From the NCBI GenBank assembly GCA_045866215.1, contig AP035880.1, positions 3,906,001 to 3,970,000 of the forward strand: a DNA stretch of 64,000 bases, given 5' to 3'. Origin of the DNA: Croceivirga sp009797885 (GTDB lineage: Bacteria > Bacteroidota > Bacteroidia > Flavobacteriales > Flavobacteriaceae). Both the position numbers and the translations under genes were made by a program. Positions within the stretch are counted from its first letter, which is position 1. Each line of letters opens with the position of its first letter. Below the pieces are notes generated by a model. That model had not been told where the DNA came from. It did no database searches and saw only the letters and a program-made list of their open reading frames with translations. This document shows positions 8,887-18,250 of this stretch, piece after piece.

Positions 8887-9794
8887 AATACGGATAATCC
8901 TGTTTTAGTCGTGAATTTTTCCAAGGCTTCCATTCCAAGTTTTGAATTTCCCTTTGCATTCAATCCCGGTGACCAGGTAGCCATACAGAATTTCTCGGGC
9001 AAAAGTGCTACAATTCCTCCCCCAACCCCACTTTTTCCAGGTAGGCCTACTTCAAAAGCAAACTCGCCAGCTTCATCATAAAACCCACAGGTGAGCATTA
9101 AGGCATTAACACGTTTTACCTGGGCCAAACTCAAATAAGGATTGTTTTGCAGGCATTTTCCGCGGTTAGCGAATATATAAAACACCTTTACCAATTGCTG
9201 GCAGGACATGCTCAGGGCGCACTGGTAAAAGTAGAAATCCAAAACTTCTTCCACATCGTTTTTCAGGTTTCCATACGATTTGATAAGATAGGCGGCGGCA
9301 TAATTCTTAAAACCGGTCCGTTTTTCGGATTGTGCCACCTGTTCATCATAGGCTATACCCGGGTCATTTGCAATTTTTCTTACGTAATGAAGGAACTCCT
9401 TTTTGGGATGCTGCAACTGTGATACCAAAATATCCGATACTACTATGGCACCGGCATTGATCAACGGGTTTCTAGGAATCCCATTTTCCTGTTCCAATAG
9501 GGAAAGATGATTGAACGGGTCACCGGAAGGCTCTACGTCAACGCGTTTCCATAAGTCGTCTCCCAACAGTTTAAATGCCAAGGAGAGCGCAAGTACTTTG
9601 GAAATGCTCTGTATGGAAAATTGCTCATGCGTGTCCCCGGATTCAAAGAGGTGTCCCTGTTCATCCAATAGGGAAATCCCAAATTTTTGGTCACTAATTT
9701 TTGACAATTCCGGAATGTAGTTTGCCACTTCACCACGTTCTTTACTTTTGGAAGCTTCCGATGAAATGGTATCCAGAATTTTTTGGTATGGCAT
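8883..9794 (-). CDS. glsA: Glutaminase A
   Basis: This enzyme hydrolyses glutamine to glutamate and ammonia. The 303-residue product is of serine beta-lactamase-like fold, with the catalytic SxxK as S63-I-S-K66 in QSISKVLAL. Further conserved elements are NPLINAGAI, the YFYQCALSM helix and GLPGKSGVGGGI near the C-terminus. It is full length for the GlsA family. It starts immediately after gcvT and overlaps the SDR gene downstream, so it is in the same operon. Confidence 0.95.
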   Translation of the reverse strand: MPYQKILDTISSEASKSKERGEVANYIPELSKISDQKFGISLLDEQGHLFESGDTHEQFSIQSISKVLALSLAFKLLGDDLWKRVDVEPSGDPFNHLSLLEQENGIPRNPLINAGAIVVSDILVSQLQHPKKEFLHYVRKIANDPGIAYDEQVAQSEKRTGFKNYAAAYLIKSYGNLKNDVEEVLDFYFYQCALSMSCQQLVKVFYIFANRGKCLQNNPYLSLAQVKRVNALMLTCGFYDEAGEFAFEVGLPGKSGVGGGIVALLPEKFCMATWSPGLNAKGNSKLGMEALEKFTTKTGLSVF

Positions 9795-10883
9795 CTAGGT
9801 GGCTTTGTAAAAAGGAGGTTTTACAACAGTGGCGGGAATCCTGTTTTTCCGTATTTGAATATGGATTTTACTACCCACATCGGCAAGGACCATGGGTACA
9901 TAGCCCAATCCAATCCCTTTGCCCAGGGAAGGGGACATGGTACCGGAAGTGACTTGCCCTATCTTTTTACCTTGACTGTCCACAATATCATAGCCATTCC
10001 TTGGAATCCCTTTTTCATCCAATTCAAAACCTACTAATTTGCGTTCCCGGGTTCTTTTTTTCTCATCTTCCAGTGCTTTGGAATTGACAAACTCCTTGGT
10101 GAATTTGGTAATCCAACCCAATCCCGCTTCAAAGGGAGAGGTAGTATCGTCGATATCGTTTCCATAAAGGCAATAGCCCATTTCCAAACGTAGGGTATCC
10201 CTTGCCGCCAAGCCAATGGGTTTGATGCCGAATTGTTGCCCGGCCTCAAAAACCTTATCCCAAATCTGTTGTACTTCGGAATTCTTGCAATAGATTTCAA
10301 AACCACCAGATCCGGTATACCCCGTAGCGGAAATAATAACATGTTCCACTCCTGCAAAATCCCCCACCACAAAGTTGTAGAATTTAATGGCGGATAAATC
10401 GTGTGAGGACAAGGCTTGCATGGCTTCCACCGCTTTAGGTCCTTGGATGGCCAAAAGGGAGTAATTATCGGAAATGTTTCTCATTTCAGCTCCAATATCC
10501 GTATTATACTTGGCGATATGTGCCCAATCCTTTTCAATATTGGATGCGTTTACGACCAAAAGATAGGTCTCTTCTTTTACGCGATATACAATTAGGTCGT
10601 CCACTATACCACCGGTTTCGTTGGGCATACAGCTATATTGGGCTTTTCCCACTGTCAGTTTTGAAGCATCATTGGAGGTTACTTTTTGGATGAGTTTCAA
10701 TGCATGGGGACCTTCAATTAAAAACTCCCCCATATGGGATACATCAAAAACCCCAACCCCTTTACGTACGGTTTCATGTTCACTATTGACACCTTCATAG
10801 GAAACGGGCATGTTATATCCCGCAAAAGGCACCATTTTGGCCCCAAGGGCAATATGGGTCTCAGTGAGCGCAGTAGTCTTCAT
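9795..10883 (-). CDS. gcvT: Glycine cleavage system aminomethyltransferase (T protein)
   Basis: The T protein transfers the methylene carbon from aminomethyl-lipoyl-H protein to tetrahydrofolate and releases ammonia. The 362-residue product shows the family start LGAKMVPFAGYNMPV. It also has VFDVSHMGEF and GIVDDLIVYR, the folate-site segment. The C-terminal motif is GLGYVP with a CxxC-free barrel. Other gcv genes (P and H proteins) are not adjacent, as is usual in Flavobacteriaceae. The next gene downstream, glsA, begins one base after its stop. Confidence 0.96.
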   Translation of the reverse strand: MKTTALTETHIALGAKMVPFAGYNMPVSYEGVNSEHETVRKGVGVFDVSHMGEFLIEGPHALKLIQKVTSNDASKLTVGKAQYSCMPNETGGIVDDLIVYRVKEETYLLVVNASNIEKDWAHIAKYNTDIGAEMRNISDNYSLLAIQGPKAVEAMQALSSHDLSAIKFYNFVVGDFAGVEHVIISATGYTGSGGFEIYCKNSEVQQIWDKVFEAGQQFGIKPIGLAARDTLRLEMGYCLYGNDIDDTTSPFEAGLGWITKFTKEFVNSKALEDEKKRTRERKLVGFELDEKGIPRNGYDIVDSQGKKIGQVTSGTMSPSLGKGIGLGYVPMVLADVGSKIHIQIRKNRIPATVVKPPFYKAT

Positions 10884-10980
10884 TCGTTTCGTTTAATTCT
10901 AGATAAAAATATCGAATAATTATATGGTACTGCACATTTCATCACCTGGTTTTTAACAAAGTGGTGTTGCTATTTTTATT

Positions 10981-11191
10981 TAGCGCCTGCTTAGGAATTT
11001 GTCAATTGTTTTCTTATGTCCTTTTTAACTAGCCCTTATGCTGGTTTGCACGGCACATTGTTAAAATTTTATAACTATGGCTATGCCTTTCCATCGCACC
11101 GGCTCGCCCATAGCTTTCGCTATGTCGTTCCTCGTTCCGCACTAAAAATGGCCGGTAACAATTCCAATCACAAATCCCTAAGCAGGCGCTA
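10981..11191. repeat. 211-bp element with 21-bp terminal inverted repeats
   Basis: The left end (10981-11001) and the right end (11171-11191) are inverted copies of each other with 20 of 21 bases matching. Their core is GCGCCTGCTTAGG. The interior is non-coding and contains several palindromes, for example CATAGC-TTTC-GCTATG. The right end lies 5 bp from the thrC stop codon. No target-site duplication is evident. It looks like a small non-autonomous mobile or REP/MITE-like element. No other copy is visible in the window. Confidence 0.7.
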
Positions 11192-11196
11192 CGGAA

Positions 11197-12495
11197 TTAC
11201 TTGTTTTTTGTGAGGTGATTTTTTAAATCCTCATAATTGTGGATGGCAATGGCTATTTTTTCCCTGCCCATCACTTTTTGAATTTGAGGAGGAATGGCGG
11301 GTGATACCCCTATGGTGTCCTTAACAACAGGTAGGAATTTAATGGGGTGCGCGGTCTCCAAAAGGATACCGTGCCAATTGGGATGGTCTTTTAAGTACCT
11401 TTTTAAGCCCAAATACCCAACAGCGCCATGGGGGTCCATAACATATCCCTTGTTTTCATAAACGGATTTCATTATCGACTTGGTTTCACGGTCTGAAAAG
11501 GAGTAGGCCGAAAGGGATTCGGATAGCGCATCGAAATCATTGTTGAACAATTGTTGAATTCTGATAAAATTACTGGGATCCCCTACATCCATTGCATTCG
11601 AGATCGTGGAAATGGACGGTTTTGGTTCATAGGCTCCATTTTTCATGAAGTTGGGTACCACATCGTTGCTATTGGTGGCCGCAACAAAGTGCTTTGCGGG
11701 CATCCCCAGTTTTTGGGCCACCAGTCCCGCACAAATGTTCCCAAAATTTCCAGAAGGCACCGAAAACACCAATTCTTCACCAAGGCTTTTCACTTGTTGG
11801 TAGGCAAACAAATAATAAAAGAGTTGGGGCAACCACCTTGCCACATTAATGCTGTTTGCTGAGGTAAGCTTTTGTTGTCCGGTAATTTCCTTATCCAAAA
11901 AGGCTCTTTTGACCATTCGCTGGCAATCATCAAAAGTTCCGGAAACTTCCAGGGCCGTAATGTTCTGTCCCAGGGTGGTCAACTGTTTTTCCTGAATTTC
12001 ACTGACCTTTCCGCTCGGATAAAGAATAACTACCTGAACACCCTCGACCCCTAAAAAACCATTGGCCACAGCACCACCGGTATCCCCTGAGGTGGCTACC
12101 AAAATCGTCACGCTTTCTTCACTACCCTCAAAAAAGTGCCCCAAACAATTGGCCATAAATCGCGCCCCCACATCCTTAAAGGCCATGGTAGGCCCATGAA
12201 AAAGTTCCAAAACAGAAACCTTCTCCTCAATTTTTATGAGGGGAAAATCAAAATCCAGTGTATTGGAAATGATTTTCTCCAATTCATTGTCCGGGATATC
12301 CTTTTGGACAAACTGTCGTATTGCCCTAAATGCCATTTGTTGATGGGACAAAGAAGCAATGTCCTCAAAAAAGGAAGGGGGCAGTGGATTGATCTCTTGG
12401 GGAAAATAAAGCCCCTTATCAGGTGCTATTCCCGCGATTACGGCATCCTTAAAAGAAACTTTGTGCGTTGGATCGTTTAAACTGAAAAATTCCAT
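11197..12495 (-). CDS. thrC: Threonine synthase
   Basis: This PLP-dependent enzyme converts O-phosphohomoserine to threonine, the last step of the pathway. The 432-residue protein has the Schiff-base lysine K107 in GPTMAFKDVGARF. The phosphate-binding loop is ATSGDTGGAVANG, and SVPSGNFGNICAG is also present. The length fits the E. coli-type thr synthase. It is the third gene of thrA-thrB-thrC, starting 5 bp after thrB. Expression should be governed by the attenuator in front of thrA. Confidence 0.97.
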   Translation of the reverse strand: MEFFSLNDPTHKVSFKDAVIAGIAPDKGLYFPQEINPLPPSFFEDIASLSHQQMAFRAIRQFVQKDIPDNELEKIISNTLDFDFPLIKIEEKVSVLELFHGPTMAFKDVGARFMANCLGHFFEGSEESVTILVATSGDTGGAVANGFLGVEGVQVVILYPSGKVSEIQEKQLTTLGQNITALEVSGTFDDCQRMVKRAFLDKEITGQQKLTSANSINVARWLPQLFYYLFAYQQVKSLGEELVFSVPSGNFGNICAGLVAQKLGMPAKHFVAATNSNDVVPNFMKNGAYEPKPSISTISNAMDVGDPSNFIRIQQLFNNDFDALSESLSAYSFSDRETKSIMKSVYENKGYVMDPHGAVGYLGLKRYLKDHPNWHGILLETAHPIKFLPVVKDTIGVSPAIPPQIQKVMGREKIAIAIHNYEDLKNHLTKNK

Positions 12496-12500
12496 ACTAT

Positions 12501-13421
12501 TTACATTGTCCTTACCCCGGATAAACTAATTGGCGATACGTGGATGTCAAAATCCACTCCCGTGGGCGTGTAGATTTCTTTCATGACCTGCGCTACCCTT
12601 TTTGCTGCTTCCTCGCCTTGGGAAAGTGCAAAAATGGAAGGACCGGATCCCGAAATTCCCGAACCTAAGGCCCCAACTTTTTTCACTTCGGTCTTTATGG
12701 CATCAAACTTTGGGATCAAAATGGAGCGAATGGGTTCAATAACATGGTCTTCCAGGCAGCGTCCTATCAATTGATAGTCCTCGGTAAAAAGTCCTGCCAC
12801 CAATCCACCAAGATTTCCCCATTGTCGAATACCCTGGGCCAGCGAAATATTGGTTTTCAGAATTTTCCGCGAATCTGAGGTCTTGACCTCTATTTGGGGA
12901 TGGATGACCGTGGCATAAAGGTTTTCGGGCGTATGTATTGGGATGATATCCAAAGGGTCATAACTCCTCACCAGGGTAAATCCCCCAAAAATAGCCGGTG
13001 CTACATTATCGGCATGGGCCACGCCACTGGCCAATTTCTCACCTTGCATGGCAAATTCCACCAAATCCCTATTGGAAAAAGGTTTCCCCAACAGGTGGTT
13101 TATGGCCCATACGGCCCCAGCAGCACTGGCAGCACTACTACCAATACCACTGCCCGGTTTTATTTTTTTATGGATTTCCATTTCAAAACCACCTTCATGT
13201 TCCAATTGTTGCAAAAGCGTTGTAGCAGCTACACCGGCAACATTTTTTTCAGTTTCCAACGGTAACTCTTGCCCGGTAATTTTAGTGATTTTTACGCCTT
13301 TGCCTGTTGATTTACGGACCACCATTTCGTCACCCACGGCTTCCAAGGCCAATCCCAGCACATCAAATCCGCAGGAAACATTGGCCACGGTGGCCGGGCA
13401 AAATACACGAATCTCCTTCAT
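12501..13421 (-). CDS. thrB: Homoserine kinase
   Basis: This 306-residue GHMP kinase phosphorylates homoserine with ATP. The ATP-binding motif is PGSGIGSSAASAAGA, and the N-terminus ATVANVSCGFDVLGLAL is typical for ThrB. The C-terminal GHMP motif is GSGISGSGPSIFAL. It lies 3 bp after the thrA stop and 5 bp before thrC, in a tight operon. Confidence 0.97.
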   Translation of the reverse strand: MKEIRVFCPATVANVSCGFDVLGLALEAVGDEMVVRKSTGKGVKITKITGQELPLETEKNVAGVAATTLLQQLEHEGGFEMEIHKKIKPGSGIGSSAASAAGAVWAINHLLGKPFSNRDLVEFAMQGEKLASGVAHADNVAPAIFGGFTLVRSYDPLDIIPIHTPENLYATVIHPQIEVKTSDSRKILKTNISLAQGIRQWGNLGGLVAGLFTEDYQLIGRCLEDHVIEPIRSILIPKFDAIKTEVKKVGALGSGISGSGPSIFALSQGEEAAKRVAQVMKEIYTPTGVDFDIHVSPISLSGVRTM

Positions 13422-13424
13422 AAC

Positions 13425-15869
13425 TTAAAAATTCCCAATTCTTATGATGTCCGCAAAGATACCGGAGGCCGTAACATCGGCTCCCGCCCCTGCGCCTTTG
13501 ACTATTAAGGGCTGCTCAGGATACCGATCCGTGAAAAACAGAACGATGTTGTCACTTCCTTCCAGATTATGGAAATCGTGCCCTCGTGGGATTTCCTGAA
13601 GCCCCACTTTGGCCTTGCCATCCTCAAATTGGGCCACATACTTTAGTTTGCAATCTCTTTGGGCAGCCGTTTTGTAGATGTCCTGAAAATCGGACTCGTA
13701 TTTTTTGAGGGATTCATAAAATAGCTCATTACTCGTTGTATCCAAACTTTCCTTGGGAAGGAAGGATTCGTTGGTTATTTCTTCAATGTCCAATTGGTAG
13801 CCACTTTCTCGGGCCAAGATCAGGATTTTCCGCATGACATCAACACCACTTAGATCAATGGTGGGGTCAGGTTCGGTATAGCCCTTTTCCTGGGCTTCTT
13901 TGACCACATCATGGAAAGTTTTGGTGTCATCAAAAGTATTGAACACAAAATTGAGACTACCGGAAAGTACGGCCTGTATTTTGTTCACCCTGTCCCCAGA
14001 AGCGATTAAGTGCTTTAAGGTATCAATAATAGGTAAACCTGCGCCCACATTGGTTTCAAAAAGAAACGGTGCGTTGTATTTTTTGGAGAGCTGTTTTAAT
14101 CTTTGGTAGTTGTCAAAGGCGGATGAGCATGCAATCTTGTTACAGGTTACTACGGCAATACTGTTTTCAAGGTAACGGCCATAGGTATCGGAAACCTTTT
14201 CATTTGCGGTATTATCAACAAAAATACTATTGCGGTAGTTTAGCTTTTGAACCTTGTCCATAAAAGCTTCGCCATCGGCCTTTAAACCATTTTCCAGATT
14301 CCCCATCCAGGTATCCAGGGAAATTCCATCTTCATGGAACGCCATTTTTCTGGAATTGGAAATACCAATGACCCTAATGTTCAATTTCAATTCCTCTTTT
14401 AGGTATTCTTTTTGTTGATGGATTTGTGCAAGCAAGCGGGAACCCACGTTGCCGACACCCATGACAAAAAGGTTCAATTGTTTGATATTTTCCTCAAAAA
14501 ACGCCTCGTGTAGGGCGTTAAGTGCTTTTTTGACGTCATCACTCTTAATCACTGCGGAGATATTCCTTTCTGATGCGCCTTGGGCGATGGCCCTAATGTT
14601 CACATTGTTCCTGCCCAAAGTGCTGAACATTTTTCCACTTAATCCCTGATGACTTTTCATGTTGTCACCAACCAAGGCAATAATGGCCAAATCCTTCTCA
14701 ACGATAACAGGATTGATCTTCCCTGAGGCAATCTCATATTCAAAAGCCTGGTTCACGGACGTTTCCGCTTTGGCCTCATCAGCATTTGAGATGCCCACGC
14801 AAATGGAATGCTCCGATGAAGCTTGCGTAATGAGCGCCACACTTATGTCCTGTTGGGAAAGGGTTTCAAAAAAGCGTTTGGAAATACCGGGAATCCCTAC
14901 CATTCCGGGCCCTTCCAAGGACAACAAGGTTATTTCACCAACATGGCTTATTCCACGGACCGTTTTACCTTGCCCATTGTTATTTTGCATTATCAATGTC
15001 CCTTTTTCATCCGGGGCAAAAGTATTTTTGATCCATATGGGGATCCCTTGGCTCAATATGGGTTGTAAGGTAGGGGGGTATAAGACCTTGGCGCCAAAAT
15101 GGGAAAGTTCCATGGCTTCTTCATAGGAAATTTGGGATATGCATTTGGCTTGTCGTACCAATTTTGGATTTGCCGTGTACATTCCACTGACATCCGTCCA
15201 AATTTGTAATTCCTCCGCTGCAGTACCGGCAGCAATGATGGCGGCGGTATAATCGGAACCACCACGACCCAATGTAGTGCTGGAACCGTCCCTTGAAGAG
15301 GAAACAAAACCAGGAACCAATGTTATGGTATCCTTTGTATTGTTAAAGTAATTGTTGCAATTGGTATTCGTTAACCCAAAATCCACATTGGCTTTCCCAA
15401 AGCTCTCGTCCGTAATAATTAACTCCCGTCCGTTTTTTAAGCCGGAGTCCAATCCTTGGGAGACAAAGTAGTGGTATATGATAAAAGAAGATAGCAACTC
15501 GCCATAGCTCACTACTTTGTCCGTAAGTCTGGACGTACGTTCCCCGATGAGGTAGGCCCCCTGGACCAAGGTTTCCAATTCGTTTAAATTGCTTTTAACG
15601 CGGCTTAGGAAGGCACTTTGCTCCTTAATGGGGAAAAGTTCCTTTATAGTGGTAAGGTGCCTATTTTCAATCTCATATAGGACATCCTCAAAACCAAGGT
15701 CCCTATTGGATGCCAGTTCCAAACTTTTGAGCAACAAATCCGTTATTCCACCAAGGGCCGAGACGACCACTACGGTTCCGTCGCTTTTTATCTGGGAAAC
15801 AATTTTTGCTACTTGCTTGATATTGTTTGAATTGGCTACTGATGTGCCGCCAAATTTTAAGACTTTCAT
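13425..15869 (-). CDS. thrA: Bifunctional aspartokinase / homoserine dehydrogenase
   Basis: This 814-residue fusion catalyses the first and third steps of threonine biosynthesis. The N-terminal aspartokinase domain begins MKVLKFGGTSVANS and carries TLGRGGSDYTA. Two ACT-type regulatory repeats follow in the middle (around residues 310-460), the usual site of threonine feedback. The C-terminal homoserine dehydrogenase has the Rossmann loop VMGVGNVGSRLL, the catalytic segment ETNVGAGLPIID, and DLSGVDVMRKILILARE. All domains are intact. It is the first structural gene after the threonine-rich leader peptide. Confidence 0.97.
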   Translation of the reverse strand: MKVLKFGGTSVANSNNIKQVAKIVSQIKSDGTVVVVSALGGITDLLLKSLELASNRDLGFEDVLYEIENRHLTTIKELFPIKEQSAFLSRVKSNLNELETLVQGAYLIGERTSRLTDKVVSYGELLSSFIIYHYFVSQGLDSGLKNGRELIITDESFGKANVDFGLTNTNCNNYFNNTKDTITLVPGFVSSSRDGSSTTLGRGGSDYTAAIIAAGTAAEELQIWTDVSGMYTANPKLVRQAKCISQISYEEAMELSHFGAKVLYPPTLQPILSQGIPIWIKNTFAPDEKGTLIMQNNNGQGKTVRGISHVGEITLLSLEGPGMVGIPGISKRFFETLSQQDISVALITQASSEHSICVGISNADEAKAETSVNQAFEYEIASGKINPVIVEKDLAIIALVGDNMKSHQGLSGKMFSTLGRNNVNIRAIAQGASERNISAVIKSDDVKKALNALHEAFFEENIKQLNLFVMGVGNVGSRLLAQIHQQKEYLKEELKLNIRVIGISNSRKMAFHEDGISLDTWMGNLENGLKADGEAFMDKVQKLNYRNSIFVDNTANEKVSDTYGRYLENSIAVVTCNKIACSSAFDNYQRLKQLSKKYNAPFLFETNVGAGLPIIDTLKHLIASGDRVNKIQAVLSGSLNFVFNTFDDTKTFHDVVKEAQEKGYTEPDPTIDLSGVDVMRKILILARESGYQLDIEEITNESFLPKESLDTTSNELFYESLKKYESDFQDIYKTAAQRDCKLKYVAQFEDGKAKVGLQEIPRGHDFHNLEGSDNIVLFFTDRYPEQPLIVKGAGAGADVTASGIFADIIRIGNF

Positions 15870-15927
15870 TTATGTAAAAGTTATTGGGAAAATTATGGAA
15901 AAAAGGTTGAATCGGATGCTATGTATA

Positions 15928-15949
15928 GAAAAATTACCCCAAAGGGGTA
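15928..15949 (-). terminator. Attenuator hairpin of the thr leader
   Basis: On the - strand a perfect 6-bp stem TACCCC-TTT-GGGGTA (15935-15949) is followed by ATTTTTC. The left arm overlaps the last threonine and proline codons of the leader peptide. This is the classical arrangement for ribosome-mediated attenuation. The stem is short, so terminator strength is uncertain. Confidence 0.65.
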
Positions 15950-16008
15950 GTGGTGGTCGCAAAACCAAAAGAAAGTACAGAAGTTATGTCCGATTGACTA
16001 AATTGCAT
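15934..16008 (-). CDS. Threonine-rich leader peptide of the thrABC operon
   Basis: A 24-codon frame reads M-Q-F-S-Q-S-D-I-T-S-V-L-S-F, then GFATTTTPLG and a TAA stop. Four consecutive threonine codons (ACC ACC ACT ACC) sit directly before the hairpin that ends the frame. It begins about 17 nt downstream of a good Bacteroidota promoter and ends 64 nt before thrA. By analogy with E. coli thrL, a ribosome that stalls on these codons when charged tRNA-Thr is scarce would block the terminator hairpin and allow thrABC transcription. The sequence and layout are seen directly; the regulation is inferred. No antiterminator partner was found by eye. Confidence 0.75.
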   Translation of the reverse strand: MQFSQSDITSVLSFGFATTTTPLG

Positions 16009-16024
16009 GAAATAAAATACCTGA

Positions 16025-16055
16025 TAAAAGTAGTGTTTTGAACAAACACACCAAA
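16025..16055 (-). promoter_or_regulatory. thrABC promoter, Bacteroidota type
   Basis: TTTG (16052-16055) is separated by exactly 19 bp from TACTTTTA (16025-16032) on the - strand. This matches the TTTG-N19-TAnnTTTG consensus at all but the last base. The expected transcript start is around 16018-16021, giving a very short 5' leader before the peptide start at 16008. Confidence 0.7.
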
Positions 16056-16107
16056 TTGTTCGGGAAATTTTATCAAATTTTCAATTTTATAGGACCAGAC
16101 TTGTCAA

Positions 16108-17646
16108 ATGAAGATTTTATCCGCAGCACAGATCTATAAAGCTGACAAATTCACGATCGCAAAACAACAAATAACCAGCGATGCACTTATGGAACGGGCG
16201 GCATTGGGCATTTTTAATTGGATGCATGAGCGTTTACAGGGAAATCCCATTAAAATCCATTTGTTCTGTGGGATAGGAAATAACGGTGGGGATGGACTGG
16301 CCATAGCCCGGCATTTAAAAGAACATGATTATGACATCCAAGTTTATGTGGTGAACTATAGCGAAAAGCGTTCTAAGGATTTTTTGCTCAACTTAAATCG
16401 ACTGAAAGAACGGAAGCTTTGGCCCGATTTTCTGGACAAAGAACACCATTCTTTCACTATTGGCCCAGATGATATTGTGGTGGATGCCATTTTTGGAATA
16501 GGCCTTAATAGGTCCCCAACCCAATGGGTGTGTAGTTTAATTCAACAGATTAATCGGTCATCTGCTTTTGTATTGTCCGTGGATATTCCTTCCGGTATGT
16601 TTATGGATAGGGTGCCTGAGCTTCCGGATAATGTGGTACATGCCAATTATGTTTTAAGTTTCCAATCACCCAAGTTGCCCTTCTTTTTGCCCGAAACCGC
16701 GGCATATATGAACGAATGGGAAATTTTGGATATTGGTCTGGACCAGGAGTATTTGGCCAATGTTGAGGTGGATTATCACTTCATTGGAAAGTTTGAAGTG
16801 CTCCCTTTTTATAAGCCTCGGCTTAAGTTTACCCATAAGGGCACCTATGGCCATGCCTTGATGATCGGAGGCAGTTATGGAAAAATAGGCGCTGTTAACT
16901 TGGCAACAAGGGCCTGTCTCAACGTTGGTGCCGGGCTGGTGACCGCTTACGTACCAAAATGTGGATATGTCCCTTTGCAAACCGGTATTCCGGAAGCCAT
17001 GGTTTTAACGGATGCTATGGAAAATACCATCTCAAAAATTGAAATTCCCTTTGAGCCCAGTGCTATAGGCATTGGGATGGGGATGGGGACCGAAAAGGAG
17101 GCAATCACGGCTTTCGAGGGATTTTTAGAGAAGAATGCATCAAAGCTGGTTATTGATGCCGATGGATTGAACATGCTTTCCCAAAGGCCTGAACTATTGG
17201 AAAAGCTGCCTTTGGGAACCGTACTTACCCCACATCCCAAGGAATTGGAACGATTGGTGGGTCCATGGGCAAATGATTTTGAAAAATTGGAAAAGGCAAA
17301 AACACTTTCTAAAAATATTGGTGGGGTATTGGTGATCAAGGGAGCACATACCATTGTCGTGGCCAATGGAACAGGTTATATCAATTCTACCGGAAATCCC
17401 GGGATGGCCACAGCGGGTAGTGGTGATGTATTGACTGGTATGATCACGGGTCTTCTTGCCCAAGGTTATGAACCCCTACAGGCGGCTATCTTTGGGGTCT
17501 ATCTGCATGGGTTGTCCGGTGATATCACTACTTCAAGAGAGGGCTACGAGGCCGTTACCGCCGGGAAAATGGTCGATAATATTGGAACGGCTTTTGTGGA
17601 ACTGTTCAGAAAGGATGGAAACAGAAATGGGCAGAAAACAGATTAG
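16108..17646 (+). CDS. nnr: Bifunctional NAD(P)H-hydrate epimerase / ADP-dependent dehydratase
   Basis: This metabolite-repair enzyme converts hydrated NADH and NADPH back to the active cofactors. The 512-residue fusion has an N-terminal YjeF_N epimerase domain (residues about 1-215, with FCGIGNNGGDGLAIARHL). The C-terminal ribokinase-like dehydratase domain (about 230-505) has HKGTYGHALMIGGS, VIDADGLNML and GNPGMATAGSGDVLTG. Both active centres look intact. It diverges from the thr leader. Its stop codon overlaps the convergent downstream gene's stop by 4 bp. Confidence 0.96.
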   Translation: MKILSAAQIYKADKFTIAKQQITSDALMERAALGIFNWMHERLQGNPIKIHLFCGIGNNGGDGLAIARHLKEHDYDIQVYVVNYSEKRSKDFLLNLNRLKERKLWPDFLDKEHHSFTIGPDDIVVDAIFGIGLNRSPTQWVCSLIQQINRSSAFVLSVDIPSGMFMDRVPELPDNVVHANYVLSFQSPKLPFFLPETAAYMNEWEILDIGLDQEYLANVEVDYHFIGKFEVLPFYKPRLKFTHKGTYGHALMIGGSYGKIGAVNLATRACLNVGAGLVTAYVPKCGYVPLQTGIPEAMVLTDAMENTISKIEIPFEPSAIGIGMGMGTEKEAITAFEGFLEKNASKLVIDADGLNMLSQRPELLEKLPLGTVLTPHPKELERLVGPWANDFEKLEKAKTLSKNIGGVLVIKGAHTIVVANGTGYINSTGNPGMATAGSGDVLTGMITGLLAQGYEPLQAAIFGVYLHGLSGDITTSREGYEAVTAGKMVDNIGTAFVELFRKDGNRNGQKTD

Positions 17647-18065
17647 ACCTTCAGCTTTTTCCGCTTCAACCTTTTCTTGATCCAAGCTACTGCGTTATCA
17701 TATTCAATAAAAAACTCCATGTTCTTTTTGTAGAACATTTTTTCGATTTTAAAATTATGCATGTCAATTTCCTTTTTGGAAACTATGGCAAAAGCGATAA
17801 GGTTTTCCAAACCTCTTAGATAGGTGTAGATAATGGGGTCAATGGCATAGGAGTTTTTGCGAAGACTGATGTATCCGAACTTTTTATCCCTAAAATGTAT
17901 TTCCGATATTCCAATAATTTGGTATGCCCTTTCCAAAGTAACCGTGGCGCCTTCATCAAAATTGGCCACAATATAATTGTCATATACCAGTACCGTACCT
18001 ATGTCCAAAGAGTATTCTTTAATGACCATAGGATTTTTTGTAAATCCAAACTTCATTCCCATCAA
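17643..18065 (-). CDS. Conserved hypothetical protein, STAS/SpoIIAA-like size
   Basis: This 140-residue cytoplasmic protein has no signal peptide or membrane segment. Alternating strands and helices occur through its middle, and the C-terminus is strongly basic (KKRLKRKKLKV). The start may be ATG at 18065 or the fourth codon at 18056, which begins MKFGFTKNP. The general layout recalls small SpoIIAA-like domains found in many flavobacteria, but I do not recognise it firmly. It is convergent with the nnr gene, and the two stop codons share bases. Confidence 0.6.
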   Translation of the reverse strand: MMGMKFGFTKNPMVIKEYSLDIGTVLVYDNYIVANFDEGATVTLERAYQIIGISEIHFRDKKFGYISLRKNSYAIDPIIYTYLRGLENLIAFAIVSKKEIDMHNFKIEKMFYKKNMEFFIEYDNAVAWIKKRLKRKKLKV

Positions 18066-18200
18066 TTATAGTGTCGACACGAATTTATGAGGGTGAAGTC
18101 CCGAATTGAAAAATTTTAGATTAAAAGCATATTTATCGTTTAAATTGTTAACGAATTGCCCATAGATTACATTTTCTTAAATAGTTTGGGGGTTGAAAAC

Positions 18201-18230
18201 AAAAAAAAGAGCCCTTTTGAGGGCTCTTTT
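18201..18230 (-). terminator. Intrinsic terminator of clpC
   Basis: A perfect 10-bp stem (AAAAGAGCCC, loop of 6, GGGCTCTTTT) lies 20 bp beyond the clpC stop. On the - strand it is followed by a run of eight T. Confidence 0.92.
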
Positions 18231-18250
18231 ATAAGATGAAGGGATAGGGT

